Shown piece by piece: positions 1 to 9,147 of a stretch of DNA of 58,093 nucleotides. Numbering within the stretch: the first letter of the stretch is position 1; the number at the start of each line of letters is the position of its first letter. Location: contig JAQYLI010000046.1 in the NCBI GenBank assembly GCA_028720105.1, forward strand, positions 1-58,093, given 5' to 3'. The notes beneath the pieces are model-generated. The model did not search any database. It saw only the letters and a list, made by a program, of their open reading frames with translations, and was not told the DNA's origin. The position numbers and the translations under genes were made by a program. Origin of the DNA: Oscillospiraceae bacterium (GTDB lineage Bacteria > Bacillota > Clostridia > Oscillospirales > Ruminococcaceae).

Positions 1-244
1 CGCGGATTTTCGAGCATAATTTTGCCTAAGACAAGGCAAAAATCCGCAGGCGGGCTGTCGCCCGGCAAGGATTTTTAACGCAGTCTGCGGCAAAATTTGC
101 CGAAAAGACGTGTGCATATGCTTGTGAAGACAGGTTCTTAACAAAGTGTTCTGAGAAAATTCTGCTTTTGCATAATTCCATAAAGCTTTCAAGCTCTGTA
201 ATGAAGCGCGTTATCAGTTCAAGGCTCAGCATTAAAAGCACCAA
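1..244. other. Structured intergenic sequence, possible repeat element
   Basis: No convincing gene is seen in the first 378 bases. The left part folds strongly. An outer inverted repeat gcggatttt (2-10) pairs with aaaatccgc (39-47) around an inner ttttgcct/aggcaaaa pair (20-27, 34-41). It is followed by gggc/gccc (52-55, 60-63) and cggcaaa/tttgccg (88-102). A 72-codon minus-strand frame (26-244) covers the same bases but has no family I recognise. Dense palindromes like this suggest a dispersed intergenic repeat, but only one copy is in view. Bases 245-378 are AT-rich and probably hold the promoter of the next gene. Confidence 0.3.
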
Positions 245-378
245 ATCTCATATATCAGCTTTTTTGTGCGGCAGAATTTATTCCGGTCAACAAATAATAA
301 AAAATATAAAATAATATTGAAAATTATCTCAAATTATGTTATCATATAATAAAGATATCATAAAAAGGGGACGGGATA

Positions 379-1884
379 ATGGATAAGCGAAGAAATGAAA
401 ACAACGATAAGATCAGACAGATAAAACTGATAATGATAATCGGCCATGCACTTATAGTGATAGTTGCTGCGATATTTATGGCGTCCTTTACCATAAGAAA
501 AAATGATATGGTACTTAAATCAAAGGTCAGCGACCTGACATATGCTCTTAATGTCCAGATGAAGCTGAATATCAATACATATCTTTCAAAGCTTGAATCC
601 ATCTCGACGCTGGTTTTCGGCACGGAAGAGGCAGTCAGCTACTATTCATCTGCCGAAAATGCCGACCAATACGAGGCACTCAATACAGAAAAGCTTATCT
701 CGGACAAGCTTTATGACCTGTGCATAATGGAAAACTATGTTGATTTTTTCATAGTTTACAGCGATGACCATACTGTGGGAAAGGTATCAAACGGAACCAC
801 AAAGCTTTACGGTGATAACCTTTACAATGATATGGAACAGACCGTTACAAAAACGCGCTCCAGGGACGGCTGGTCAACAGGCTATAACGATGATTTCAGA
901 CGCATCTATTATGTAAAGCGGGTAAATGACAATGCCCTGCTTGTGGTGTCTTTCTATACCTCCGAGCTGGAAAATGTTTTCGTCCGACCCGATGATATGC
1001 GTGATACTACGGTAAGGCTCGTGAATGAAGACCATTATATTATGTATTCCAGCGAAAGCGGAGAAACAGGCACAAAGCTGCCTGCGGAGATACTTGACAG
1101 GATAGGGAACAGCACCTCCGCGTCATTCATAGACGATGATTACCTTATCACCATAAACACCTGTGCAGACAGCTGGTATGTTATCTGCTCCGCACCAACG
1201 AAGATAATCCTTGCCGAGCGCAATATTATTATCAAATACACGATTATTATCACAGCCATTGCCTCTGTTATCGCAATGGTCCTCGGTGTGCTGCTTTCGA
1301 TTTATGCCTCAAATCCCGTCAACCGCATTGTTACAAATCTCAACACCCAGGCAAGCATTGACAGGCTTACAGGCATTTACAACAAGCTGTCCTTTGAGGA
1401 GAACGCCGAATATATGCTTGATAATGCAGGGGAGGGCGAGCGCCACGCCGTTATTCTCCTTGATGTGGACAACTTCAAGGGGGTCAACGATAATCTGGGT
1501 CACGCATACGGGGACAAGGTCCTTGCTGACATCGGCAACATTTTAAGGCTGACCTTCAATTCCTCCGACTGTCTCGGAAGAATAGGCGGAGATGAATTTT
1601 GTATTCTGCTTAATATCCCCGCAAACAGGCAGTCTGACCATATGACGCTCATCAATGAGAAATGCCGCGCTCTCTGCGACACATTTCATAACAAATACAC
1701 AGGCTGCAATGGCGATTACAAAATATCCGCAAGTATCGGCGCTGCAGTATTCCCCGATGACGGAAAGAGCTTTCCCGAGCTTTACAGATGTGCCGACGCC
1801 GCTCTATACTCCTCCAAGCACAAAGGCAAGGACACATTTACCGTTTACAGCGATATAAGGGAGGAGGATAATAAAAATGTTTAA
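379..1884 (+). CDS. Membrane-anchored diguanylate cyclase (GGDEF)
   Basis: Predicted to make cyclic-di-GMP from GTP in response to an extracytoplasmic signal. A transmembrane helix lies near residues 17-39, then about 240 extracytoplasmic residues forming a sensor region, a second helix near 284-308, and a C-terminal GGDEF domain. The domain starts at the DRLTGIYN motif, carries the LDVDNFKGVND metal/substrate segment, and has an intact GGDEF signature at about residue 403. No RxxD inhibitory site is visible just before the signature. The ATG follows aaggggacggg. The stop overlaps the start of the next gene, a solute-binding lipoprotein, by 8 bp, so the two are translationally coupled and the binding protein may feed the sensor. 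The domain call is firm; the ligand is unknown. Confidence 0.93.
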   Translation: MDKRRNENNDKIRQIKLIMIIGHALIVIVAAIFMASFTIRKNDMVLKSKVSDLTYALNVQMKLNINTYLSKLESISTLVFGTEEAVSYYSSAENADQYEALNTEKLISDKLYDLCIMENYVDFFIVYSDDHTVGKVSNGTTKLYGDNLYNDMEQTVTKTRSRDGWSTGYNDDFRRIYYVKRVNDNALLVVSFYTSELENVFVRPDDMRDTTVRLVNEDHYIMYSSESGETGTKLPAEILDRIGNSTSASFIDDDYLITINTCADSWYVICSAPTKIILAERNIIIKYTIIITAIASVIAMVLGVLLSIYASNPVNRIVTNLNTQASIDRLTGIYNKLSFEENAEYMLDNAGEGERHAVILLDVDNFKGVNDNLGHAYGDKVLADIGNILRLTFNSSDCLGRIGGDEFCILLNIPANRQSDHMTLINEKCRALCDTFHNKYTGCNGDYKISASIGAAVFPDDGKSFPELYRCADAALYSSKHKGKDTFTVYSDIREEDNKNV

Positions 1885-3127
1885 GAAAAAGCTTATATTC
1901 CTTTCGGCAGTAATGCTTATGCTCACCTCCTGCGCCTCCGAACCTGTGGTCATCGAGCAGGAGGAATACACGGATATATCCCTTTCCTGGTGGGGAAACG
2001 ATACTCGAACCGAATATACTCTTGCGGCAGTAAAGGAGTTTGAACGGCTCCACCCCGATATCCGCGTAAAATGCAGCTATTCGGAATGGTCGGGCTATCA
2101 GACGCGATACAATATTCAGATGATGTCAGACACGGAATCGGACGTTATGCTCATAAACTTCCCTTGGCTTGACAAATATTCCGCCGACGGGAGCGGTTAT
2201 TATGATATCTATGAGTTGAGCGAGTTCGTTGACCTTTCGCAGTTTTCTGAGAGCGAGCTTAGCTTCGGCATAAGAAACGGAAAGCTGAGTGCCGTTCCTA
2301 TCGCGCTGAACACTCAGACTGTTTATTACAATAAAACGGTCTATGACCGCTATGAACTGGCGCTTCCCGAGACCTGGGACGATCTTTTCAATGCAGCAAA
2401 GGTAATGGGGGACCGGGTTTACCCCATTGCTATGCCCTCAAAATCCGCAATGTTCTTCATAACCGCATACACCGAGCAGCAGAGCGGCAAATCGTTTATG
2501 TCGGAAAACGGGCAGCTGGGCTTTGGCAGGGAAGAGCTTGGAATAATGCTGGATTTTTACGTTAAGCTTGTAAACAGCCACGTTATCCCCCAGGTAGAAT
2601 ACTTCGACAAGAACGCTATCAGAAACGGCACCTATGCGGGAGCCGTGGCGTGGCTCAGTGACGCGGAAAATTATATGGGTCCCGCCCGCGAAGACGGAAA
2701 CGAAATAGTCGTAGGCAGCTATACAGGCTGCACAGACGGTGTTAAGGGCTGGTACACAAAGCCTGCTACGCTATATGCAGTCAGCGCCGAGACCGAACAC
2801 CCCGAGGAATCTGCGCTTCTCCTTGATTTTCTCCTTAACAGCAACGAGATATCCGAGCTTCAGGGCATTGAAAAGGGAATACCCCTGAGCCGTTCCTCCA
2901 GAGATTATCTGGAACAGAATGATATGCTCAAGGGTCTTCACTATGACGCATTTAAGCTGATGAGCGCAAATATTGATTCAATGGCGCTGATAGATCCTTT
3001 TATGGAGAATACCGATATGCTTGATGCCTTTCAGGAGGCGTGCAATGCAGTGCTTTACGGCAAGGCGACCACCGAAGAAAAGTCCGCGGAGCTTTATGAG
3101 CAGTTTAATTCGATACTTAACGGCTGA
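1877..3127 (+). CDS. Extracellular solute-binding lipoprotein (family 1), no cognate permease
   Basis: A sugar-type ABC solute-binding protein of 416 residues. It has a lipoprotein signal (MFKKKLIFLSAVMLMLTSC, lipobox LTSC) and the family 1 fold signatures ISLSWWGND and AVKEFERLHPDIRVKCSY. A strong site (gggaggagg) lies 8-10 bp before the ATG, inside the 3' end of the diguanylate cyclase. No permease or ATPase gene follows, which is unusual for this family. Overlap with the cyclase gene suggests a sensing role: it would bind a sugar outside the cell and present it to the cyclase sensor region. This is inference. The alternative is an importer component whose permeases are elsewhere. Confidence 0.88.
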   Translation: MFKKKLIFLSAVMLMLTSCASEPVVIEQEEYTDISLSWWGNDTRTEYTLAAVKEFERLHPDIRVKCSYSEWSGYQTRYNIQMMSDTESDVMLINFPWLDKYSADGSGYYDIYELSEFVDLSQFSESELSFGIRNGKLSAVPIALNTQTVYYNKTVYDRYELALPETWDDLFNAAKVMGDRVYPIAMPSKSAMFFITAYTEQQSGKSFMSENGQLGFGREELGIMLDFYVKLVNSHVIPQVEYFDKNAIRNGTYAGAVAWLSDAENYMGPAREDGNEIVVGSYTGCTDGVKGWYTKPATLYAVSAETEHPEESALLLDFLLNSNEISELQGIEKGIPLSRSSRDYLEQNDMLKGLHYDAFKLMSANIDSMALIDPFMENTDMLDAFQEACNAVLYGKATTEEKSAELYEQFNSILNG

Positions 3128-3290
3128 ATGCTCACAGACCAATGAAATAAAGGGCATTAACTGTACTTATCGCTTCATTCAGTCAACTGTCCTTATCAAA
3201 TCAACAAGTGATTTTTTCTGCATATCTGCCAAAGGAATGAGCGAGGAACAGAGGGCTGCAATAAACGAAACGGCTGCAGCAAGCCATATC

Positions 3291-3749
3291 TTAATACTCA
3301 TCTGCCACACGGTCATAAGTATCAAGAGTTCTGACAAGAATAACATATTTTTCGCTGTCGCTATTCATATAAATACCGTACTTTTCCAGCTCGGCATAAG
3401 CTTTTTCAGATGTTCCCACCGCCGAAATATAATAATCATTGTTGTTATTTTCGTACCTGATGTAATACAGCGGCTCGTTATTTTCCTCCGTCTGACCGCG
3501 TATAGCCACAATTCCCTTTCGTTCATCTTCGGGCAGGCGTTCGTATTCATCGACAGAAACATATATATACCTTATCATTCTCAGTGTGAGAGTATCACCT
3601 GCCGAAATCTGCTCGGACTCACCGGCAAAGCAGTATTCATTCTCAGGGACAAGTACAGCATAACCGCCGCTTTCCGTAAGCTCATCATACGATACAGGAG
3701 GCTTTTTGTCAAAAAGCTTTTCGTATGAAATACGGTCATACCGAGGCAC
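3291..3749 (-). pseudogene. Remnant of an unidentified protein gene, 5' end missing
   Basis: An open frame of 152 codons with protein-like composition (acidic, Tyr-rich, 'VGTSEKAYAELEKYGIYM'), but no family I recognise. The only in-frame start is a GTG with no ribosome-binding site, a TAA codon lies directly upstream, and no signal peptide or other N-terminal feature is present. The frame ends where a truncated histidine kinase begins on the opposite strand. Both therefore appear to have lost their 5' parts at the same junction (about 3735-3750), as expected from one deletion through a divergent promoter region. It could also be a short intact gene, but this is less likely. Confidence 0.45.
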
Positions 3750-4051
3750 TTATAAACATACTGAAAAATTGTATGGAGCATACCCCCGAGGGCGGAACAA
3801 TAACTGTCCGGGCATATTCAAACCCGCTTTACAAGTGCATAACCGTTTCCGACACAGGCAGCGGCTTCACCCCGGAAGCATTGCCCCACATTTTTGAGCG
3901 TTTCTATCACGATAACCGAAAAAGAGGATTTGGAATAGGACTTGCCTTTGCGCGTTCTGTAATAACATCTCAGAACGGAAGCTTGCAGGCAAGAAATTCT
4001 CCGCAGGGCGGAGCAGAGTTTGAATGGCGGATTTTTTCGGACGCGAAATAA
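3738..4051 (+). pseudogene. C-terminal fragment of a sensor histidine kinase
   Basis: Only the ATP-binding lobe of a two-component histidine kinase remains. The N box (EALINILKNCMEHTPEGG), G1 box (DTGSGF), F box (HIFERFYH) and G2 box (GFGIGLAFARSVI) are all intact, and the reading frame ends naturally with DAK. The sensor, membrane segments, HAMP and phospho-accepting His domain are absent. Kinase homology begins abruptly near HTEAL at the junction with the opposite-strand remnant. No response regulator is nearby. A functional product is very unlikely. Confidence 0.85.
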
Positions 4052-4100
4052 AAGCAAGTGGTGATATAGGTTTTAGAAATCTCTCCGTCTATAAATAAAA

Positions 4101-4131
4101 AAATGCTCCGATTTTACCCATCGGAGCATTT
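4101..4131. terminator. Bidirectional intrinsic terminator
   Basis: A 12-bp stem, aaatgctccgat paired with atcggagcattt around tttaccc, with T tracts on both sides. It separates the kinase fragment from the convergent GH5 gene and serves the GH5 transcript. Confidence 0.85.
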
Positions 4132-4159
4132 TTCAATGAATATGCTGTTTTACCCTCGC

Positions 4160-7078
4160 TTACTCTCCGTAATCAAACGCCAGAACTCTTTCAACAGCCC
4201 TGAGCTGTTCTTCGGTAAGAATAACCGTGTCATCATCAGTGCTGATGCTGTTTACAAGCGCAATGCACTCTTCAATGGTCATATCATCAACTGTTTTCTG
4301 TGCAGTAGTAAACTTGACCGAATTGTAGTTATAGGGCATAGCTGCTCCGTCGGAATAAACAGCGCTTACAAATACCTCATAGTCGGTACCTGCGGAAAGC
4401 TCTGTCAGCGTGCAGCTTGTGCCTGTAAAGCTGCCCATCAGGACGAACTCCTCGTTTTGTACCCTGTAAACATTATAAGATGCAGCAAAGGAGTTTGCTT
4501 CCCAGGATATTTCCGCACTGTCAAATTTTACTGTGCCCACATTTGCAGCAGCATTTCTTGATAAAACCGTGACCTTTGCAGAAGAAGTGGATTTAGTAGT
4601 GTTTCCGTTTGTGAAATCACATCTGAAAAGTACCGTATCACGCTCGCTTATGCTGTTTTTATAAAAGTCGAATACGGCTTCTGCCCTCGTACTTCCGTTG
4701 TCTGACGATACGTTTTCGGACGTACATATCGCATCAGTCCAGGTCGAACCGTTGTCGCGGCTGAGCTTCCAGCTGTAAGCGGAATTTTCTGCTGAAGCGG
4801 CAGCTGTAAGCGTTATCTGCTGGCAGTAATATGCTGATTTGTCCGAAGGATTTTCCGTTATCTCAAATTCGGTAGCAGGCTGCTGCTCGGGTATGTCAAG
4901 AAGCTTTACTCCCTCGTAGCTGATGCTGTCCTTGTTCGCAATTTTGGCGTGAGCAAGCGTACCCTTGTCTGTTCCCCAGGCATCTGCCCAGGCTTCCGTC
5001 ATCTGATCGTAGGAAACATAAGCAATGTTGTTGTCGGTGTCAATATCATATGGTTCAATGATTATCCAGCCATACCAGTCCATATTCATAAGTGCAATTT
5101 CCGGAACAGTGCTGCCGTTAAATTTTATAGCAAGTTCCTTGCCCGATTCAAAGCCGCTTATGTTATAAAGCTTGATAGCGCCGTCGCTTTCAACAGTAAC
5201 ATCTGTTCCCGAGTAATACTCATTATGGCTGCTCGAAGTGGTTTTCGCCCGTACAGTAAGCACCGCCGCATTAGAAGTAAGCGTCTCGCTGCCGCTTGTC
5301 ACAACGCATCTGAACTTATGACCGTTCATATTCATATCAGCCGTTACGCTGAGAGCTGACGAATTAGCACCCTGTATATCCGTCCATACACTGCCGTCGC
5401 TGCTTGTCTGCCACTGATATAAAATGCTGTTACCCGAAGCGGATATACTGAATGTCGCTGTGCCGCCCTCAGTCACCGATTTATCCGAAGGCTGACTGTT
5501 TATCTTGAATGTACCGTCTTCCGGAATGTCAATGAGTGTAATTCCGCCGAAGCCAATACTGTTGATATTGTTAAGTTTGATACAGCCAAGTGTTCCGTTG
5601 GCGGTATTCCAGGTTTTCATTATCTGGTCATAGGAAAAATACGCAATACCGTTATCCTTGTCAAAGTCATAGGGCGAAAGAGTTGTCCAGCCGCCCCAGG
5701 TGCTGGTCATAAGTGCAAATTCCGGAAGTGTTATTCCGTTATACTTTATTGCAAACTCTTTTCCCGACTGAAAATTGCTCAGGCCACTGACTGAAATATT
5801 ACCATCGGTTGCAATACTTACCCTTAACCCGCTTGAAAAAGCGTTATGAGCATATATCGGGTAATTGATGTAAGACTTAGTTCCCCATTGAGTGCTGTTT
5901 CTTGTGGAGATAAGCGTATTAACTACCTGACCTCCCGATGAATACCAATCTTCAGTGGATCTGTTGATATAACCGTGTGCCTCACCGCCGTTGTTGCTCT
6001 CAACATTATTATCCCAAAGCACGCAGGGAATACCGTATTCGGTAGCGTTTCTCATATATGCCTCTGCCCACTTGATTCTCGCAGAGTCATAGCCGTAGTT
6101 TGAAGCACTGAATTCGCCCAGAACTATCTGAACGCCTTCCTGTAGAAACGTTGCCTGCATTGCACTGAACATACCCTCAAGCTCAGCCTCGTATGACGAT
6201 GAAAAATTCGTATGATCGCCGTCACCCATTGCAAAGCTGTAGGGGCTGTAAGCGTGAAGAGATACCGCAACATAATCATCATCGCCGTCATTGTCGGCGT
6301 CAATGCTTCCGCTCGCCTTCGGGATAGTCAGGTAAGAATAAATATTATTCTCACGGCTTGCCGCATAATCCGGCACCATAAGCATACGAGTCTGTCGGTA
6401 GGGCGACTCAACGGAACGAACCGTTTCAACAAAAGCGGAGTTCAGCTGATTAACAACATTATAGCAGGCTTCATTGCCGTTCCATTCTTCATCACAGTTG
6501 ATCTTGCGTGGCTCGTTCATTCCCTCGAAGATAAGGCGCTGGTCGTAGTCCGCAAATGCAGCCGCGATCTGCTTCCATACAGCACGAAGCTCCGTTTCCA
6601 TAGAATCCTCCGCGGTTTCAAAATCCGACCTGTTTATCCAGTTTTCGTGATGAACGTTAATTATGACATACATACCGTTGTTGTAAGCGTAATCAACGAC
6701 TTCCTTCACACGGTTCATCCACGCAGCATCAATGGTATAATTGCCGTCGGAAGAAATATGCTGATACCAGGTCACGGGAATTCTTATGGTATTGAAGCCC
6801 TTAGTCCGGACCTTATCAATAAGGCTCTGAGTCACCACAGGATTGCTCCACTGTGTTTCGTAATCGTAGATGTTTTCGCTTGAAAATCCATTATTATTTG
6901 AATCAAGCGAGTTTCCGAGGTTCCAGCCCACGCCCATTTTTTCGGTTATCTCAGCAGCCGAATATACAGTCGCAGCAGATACCGAAACAGGCATTTCGGG
7001 AAATATCTGCACAAAAAAAACAGAAACAAAAGCAGCTGCAGCTGCCAATGCGGCTTTCCTTGATAATTTTCTATTCAT
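4160..7078 (-). CDS. Secreted modular GH5 endoglucanase with tandem binding-type modules
   Basis: Secreted beta-1,4-glucanase acting on plant cell wall glucan. Start chosen at the ATG 9 bp after AGGAGG, giving a 972-residue precursor with a signal peptide ending near PVSVSAA. A GH5 domain (about 40-375) begins GVGWNLGNSLD and contains the acid/base Glu in GMNEP (E189), HAYSPY, and the nucleophile Glu in LGEF (E322). It is followed by two copies of an about 110-residue module (410-520 and 621-732; shared SGKE.AIK.NG, PYD, AY.SYDQ, LIDIPE), each followed by an Ig-like domain (525-610, 738-840), then an FN3 domain (843-925). The repeated module resembles carbohydrate-binding modules of Ruminococcus enzymes; its family was not verified. 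The last about 40 residues form a tail also found on the adjacent broken protease. No dockerin is present. Confidence 0.95.
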   Translation of the reverse strand: MNRKLSRKAALAAAAAFVSVFFVQIFPEMPVSVSAATVYSAAEITEKMGVGWNLGNSLDSNNNGFSSENIYDYETQWSNPVVTQSLIDKVRTKGFNTIRIPVTWYQHISSDGNYTIDAAWMNRVKEVVDYAYNNGMYVIINVHHENWINRSDFETAEDSMETELRAVWKQIAAAFADYDQRLIFEGMNEPRKINCDEEWNGNEACYNVVNQLNSAFVETVRSVESPYRQTRMLMVPDYAASRENNIYSYLTIPKASGSIDADNDGDDDYVAVSLHAYSPYSFAMGDGDHTNFSSSYEAELEGMFSAMQATFLQEGVQIVLGEFSASNYGYDSARIKWAEAYMRNATEYGIPCVLWDNNVESNNGGEAHGYINRSTEDWYSSGGQVVNTLISTRNSTQWGTKSYINYPIYAHNAFSSGLRVSIATDGNISVSGLSNFQSGKEFAIKYNGITLPEFALMTSTWGGWTTLSPYDFDKDNGIAYFSYDQIMKTWNTANGTLGCIKLNNINSIGFGGITLIDIPEDGTFKINSQPSDKSVTEGGTATFSISASGNSILYQWQTSSDGSVWTDIQGANSSALSVTADMNMNGHKFRCVVTSGSETLTSNAAVLTVRAKTTSSSHNEYYSGTDVTVESDGAIKLYNISGFESGKELAIKFNGSTVPEIALMNMDWYGWIIIEPYDIDTDNNIAYVSYDQMTEAWADAWGTDKGTLAHAKIANKDSISYEGVKLLDIPEQQPATEFEITENPSDKSAYYCQQITLTAAASAENSAYSWKLSRDNGSTWTDAICTSENVSSDNGSTRAEAVFDFYKNSISERDTVLFRCDFTNGNTTKSTSSAKVTVLSRNAAANVGTVKFDSAEISWEANSFAASYNVYRVQNEEFVLMGSFTGTSCTLTELSAGTDYEVFVSAVYSDGAAMPYNYNSVKFTTAQKTVDDMTIEECIALVNSISTDDDTVILTEEQLRAVERVLAFDYGE

Positions 7079-7249
7079 ACGGAATATTCCTCCTGTTGAA
7101 AAATTTGTATATTTATACATTATAATTGTACCATAAATTCTTAAATTCAGCAACAGTTATCCGAATATTTCGGCAGATATTTCCAATATTTATTCTTGGC
7201 ATTGTTGATTTTGTATAAAAATTTGAACAAACGGCATATGTGTATTCAA

Positions 7250-7838
7250 GTGTTTAACTTTAGAGAAACACCTCCTGCAGACGGAGCGTGGATCGTAAAG
7301 AACAGCTGGGGAACAGATTGGGGAGACAACGGTCTTTTCTATCTTTCATATTTTGATGCGACCGTAAATGTTTTCGGAAGCTTTACTATGGAAGATTACG
7401 GTGAAATTGATAATATATATCAGTATGATGGAAACACCGGTTTGATTTTTCCTTATTTCCCAAATTACGGTATCTCGGGAGCAAACATTTTCACAGCCGA
7501 TTCGGACGAAACTCTGAAAGCTGTCGGCTTTTGGACAACTGAAGCCGAAACTCCGTATAATATAAAGATATATACAGATATTCCGGAAGGCGGAACTCCA
7601 TCAAGCGGCACACTCGTTCATTCTCAGAGCGGAAGTGAGGCTTATGCAGGATACCATAAAATAGACTTGACTGCAGATATTGATCTTGACAGCGGCTGCA
7701 GATATGCTGTTGTAGTGGATCTTAGATGAATGTATTGACTATGTTAATGCCATCGACCTCAGCGATACTTGTACAGAGCTGTCGGACAAGCAGCTTAAAG
7801 CGATTGAGCGCGTGCTTGAGTATGATTACAGCAAATAA
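7250..7838 (+). pseudogene. Broken papain-like (C1) cysteine protease with GH5-type C-terminal tail
   Basis: The frame reading RETPPADGAWIVKNSWGTDWGDNG is the C-terminal part of a C1 peptidase, including the active-site Asn of KNSWG. A lectin-like beta domain follows (to about 7726). The catalytic Cys and His regions are missing, so the 5' end is deleted. The frame then hits TGA at 7727. In another frame, from 7722, the sequence continues as LDECIDYVNAIDL...LKAIERVLEYDYSK and ends at 7838. This matches the C-terminal tail of the GH5 enzyme (EECIALVNSI...LRAVERVLAFDYGE). Thus at least two lesions have inactivated the gene. The intact ancestor was presumably a secreted protease with the same tail. 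Confidence 0.8.
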
Positions 7839-7851
7839 ATTCATAGCATAA

Positions 7852-7895
7852 AAACAGCACCAAAGCGGACATTTACGTCTGCTTTGGTGCTGTTT
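7852..7895. terminator. Bidirectional intrinsic terminator
   Basis: A long stem, about 19 bp with one mismatch, pairs 7852-7870 with 7877-7895 and has a T tract on each side. It lies between the protease remnant and the convergent end of the lipoprotein operon and probably ends that operon. Confidence 0.85.
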
Positions 7896-7912
7896 ATATT
7901 GTGTGGGACGCT

Positions 7913-9124
7913 TTATTCAACCACAAAAATAAGAATACGATACTGTTTGTAGTAATCAATGTAGCTTATCTGCCCCTTAAAATTGAGCCGTTCAACTATT
8001 CTGTCAATATCCGATATACCGTTTCCGTCGGGTCTGATGAGGTCGGAAATGGTCTGCAAACAAAGATTAGAGGAGTCAAATTTCAGCATAAAATACTTTT
8101 CTCCCGTATCAATGCAGCTTCTGCAGGAATTTTCAATAATATCGAGAGCCTCATCGTAATTGACCGCATACCTGCCCTCGTGAATGAAATAATTCATTGT
8201 TTCAGCCTCCGCGCCGGGAGGGGAGCAAAGGTAATTGTTAATGCTGCGGTTATTCTGAATAACATCATCGTTCACAAGGAAATACTGATAAAGTATCAGG
8301 TCCGGGTATTGCGCCTTTAAAGCCTCGGCAGGCTGATCCCAGCCAATGTCAATATGATACCAGCTTCCGTTCAGCTTGACCATATTCCACATATGGTCAA
8401 CGCCCGTGTAGCCCGTAACTATCATATTTTCAATGCCGCTTAAATTGCACAGATATGAAAAAGCCTTAGCATAGCCCTCGCACAGGGCTTTTTTGTTAAC
8501 CAAAGCCCCATATACAGAGTCCACATACTCACCCTCCACAGCGCTTTCCACATTAAGCACCAGATAATCGTGGAAGAATTTCAGCTTTTCATAATCGGAC
8601 ATATCCTCGTCAAGCTGAGAAATAATATCCATCGCCGCCTGCTCGGTTTCTCTCAGCATATCATTGACCTCGTCCACCGAGAATTTGTAGGAAAAATCAA
8701 TGGTATATGAATGGGTAAAGCTGTCAAAATCCCCCAAAGTACGGTCAGCCAGGTAAAAAAGCATAAGCTGTTCGCAGCGGACAGTCTCAAGCACCTTGAC
8801 ATAATCGGTCTCGCTGATTGTCAGCGGCATATGAGCGGAGGTCTCAAAATTCATAATGGTATTTACCACGCTGTCATAAGCGTCCTGCATACGGGCGTCA
8901 TAATCGAGGGAAGCATATTTTGTGACCATATGCTGTGGGATATACAGACCCGAGTCTGCAAATTGCCCGTTATCCTCGGAAACGCTCTCGGTAATTTCAA
9001 CGGTAGTGCCGTCGGAAATGACCGTAATGCCGTCCTCGTGACCGCAGCCCGCAAGGGAGGAAAGAAGAAAGCACAGTGCCGCAGCAGCGCAAAATATTCT
9101 GTTTTTACCTCTGCTGCAATGCAT
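7913..9124 (-). CDS. Transglutaminase-like lipoprotein, paralogue 5
   Basis: Surface lipoprotein (signal ending LSSLAGC) with a transglutaminase-like cysteine catalytic domain. The triad is visible as Cys in ALCEGYAKAF, His in VDHMWNMV and Asp in HIDIGWD. Before it lies an about 100-residue helical region common to the paralogues (YDARMQDAYDSVVNTIMNFE...). After it comes a C-terminal beta region. It has only a short linker after the lipobox, unlike its Ser/Thr-rich neighbours. It is the last gene of the operon, 23 bp after paralogue 4, with GGAAGGA upstream. These domains act as proteases, amidases or peptide cross-linkers on cell-surface substrates; which applies here is unknown. Confidence 0.88.
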   Translation of the reverse strand: MHCSRGKNRIFCAAAALCFLLSSLAGCGHEDGITVISDGTTVEITESVSEDNGQFADSGLYIPQHMVTKYASLDYDARMQDAYDSVVNTIMNFETSAHMPLTISETDYVKVLETVRCEQLMLFYLADRTLGDFDSFTHSYTIDFSYKFSVDEVNDMLRETEQAAMDIISQLDEDMSDYEKLKFFHDYLVLNVESAVEGEYVDSVYGALVNKKALCEGYAKAFSYLCNLSGIENMIVTGYTGVDHMWNMVKLNGSWYHIDIGWDQPAEALKAQYPDLILYQYFLVNDDVIQNNRSINNYLCSPPGAEAETMNYFIHEGRYAVNYDEALDIIENSCRSCIDTGEKYFMLKFDSSNLCLQTISDLIRPDGNGISDIDRIVERLNFKGQISYIDYYKQYRILIFVVE

Positions 9125-9147
9125 AATTTACACCATATCCTTCCCGC

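Noticed and set aside
3021-3728. A 235-codon plus-strand frame
   Set aside because: It starts inside the solute-binding protein gene in another frame and then runs antisense to the minus-strand remnant; no domain.
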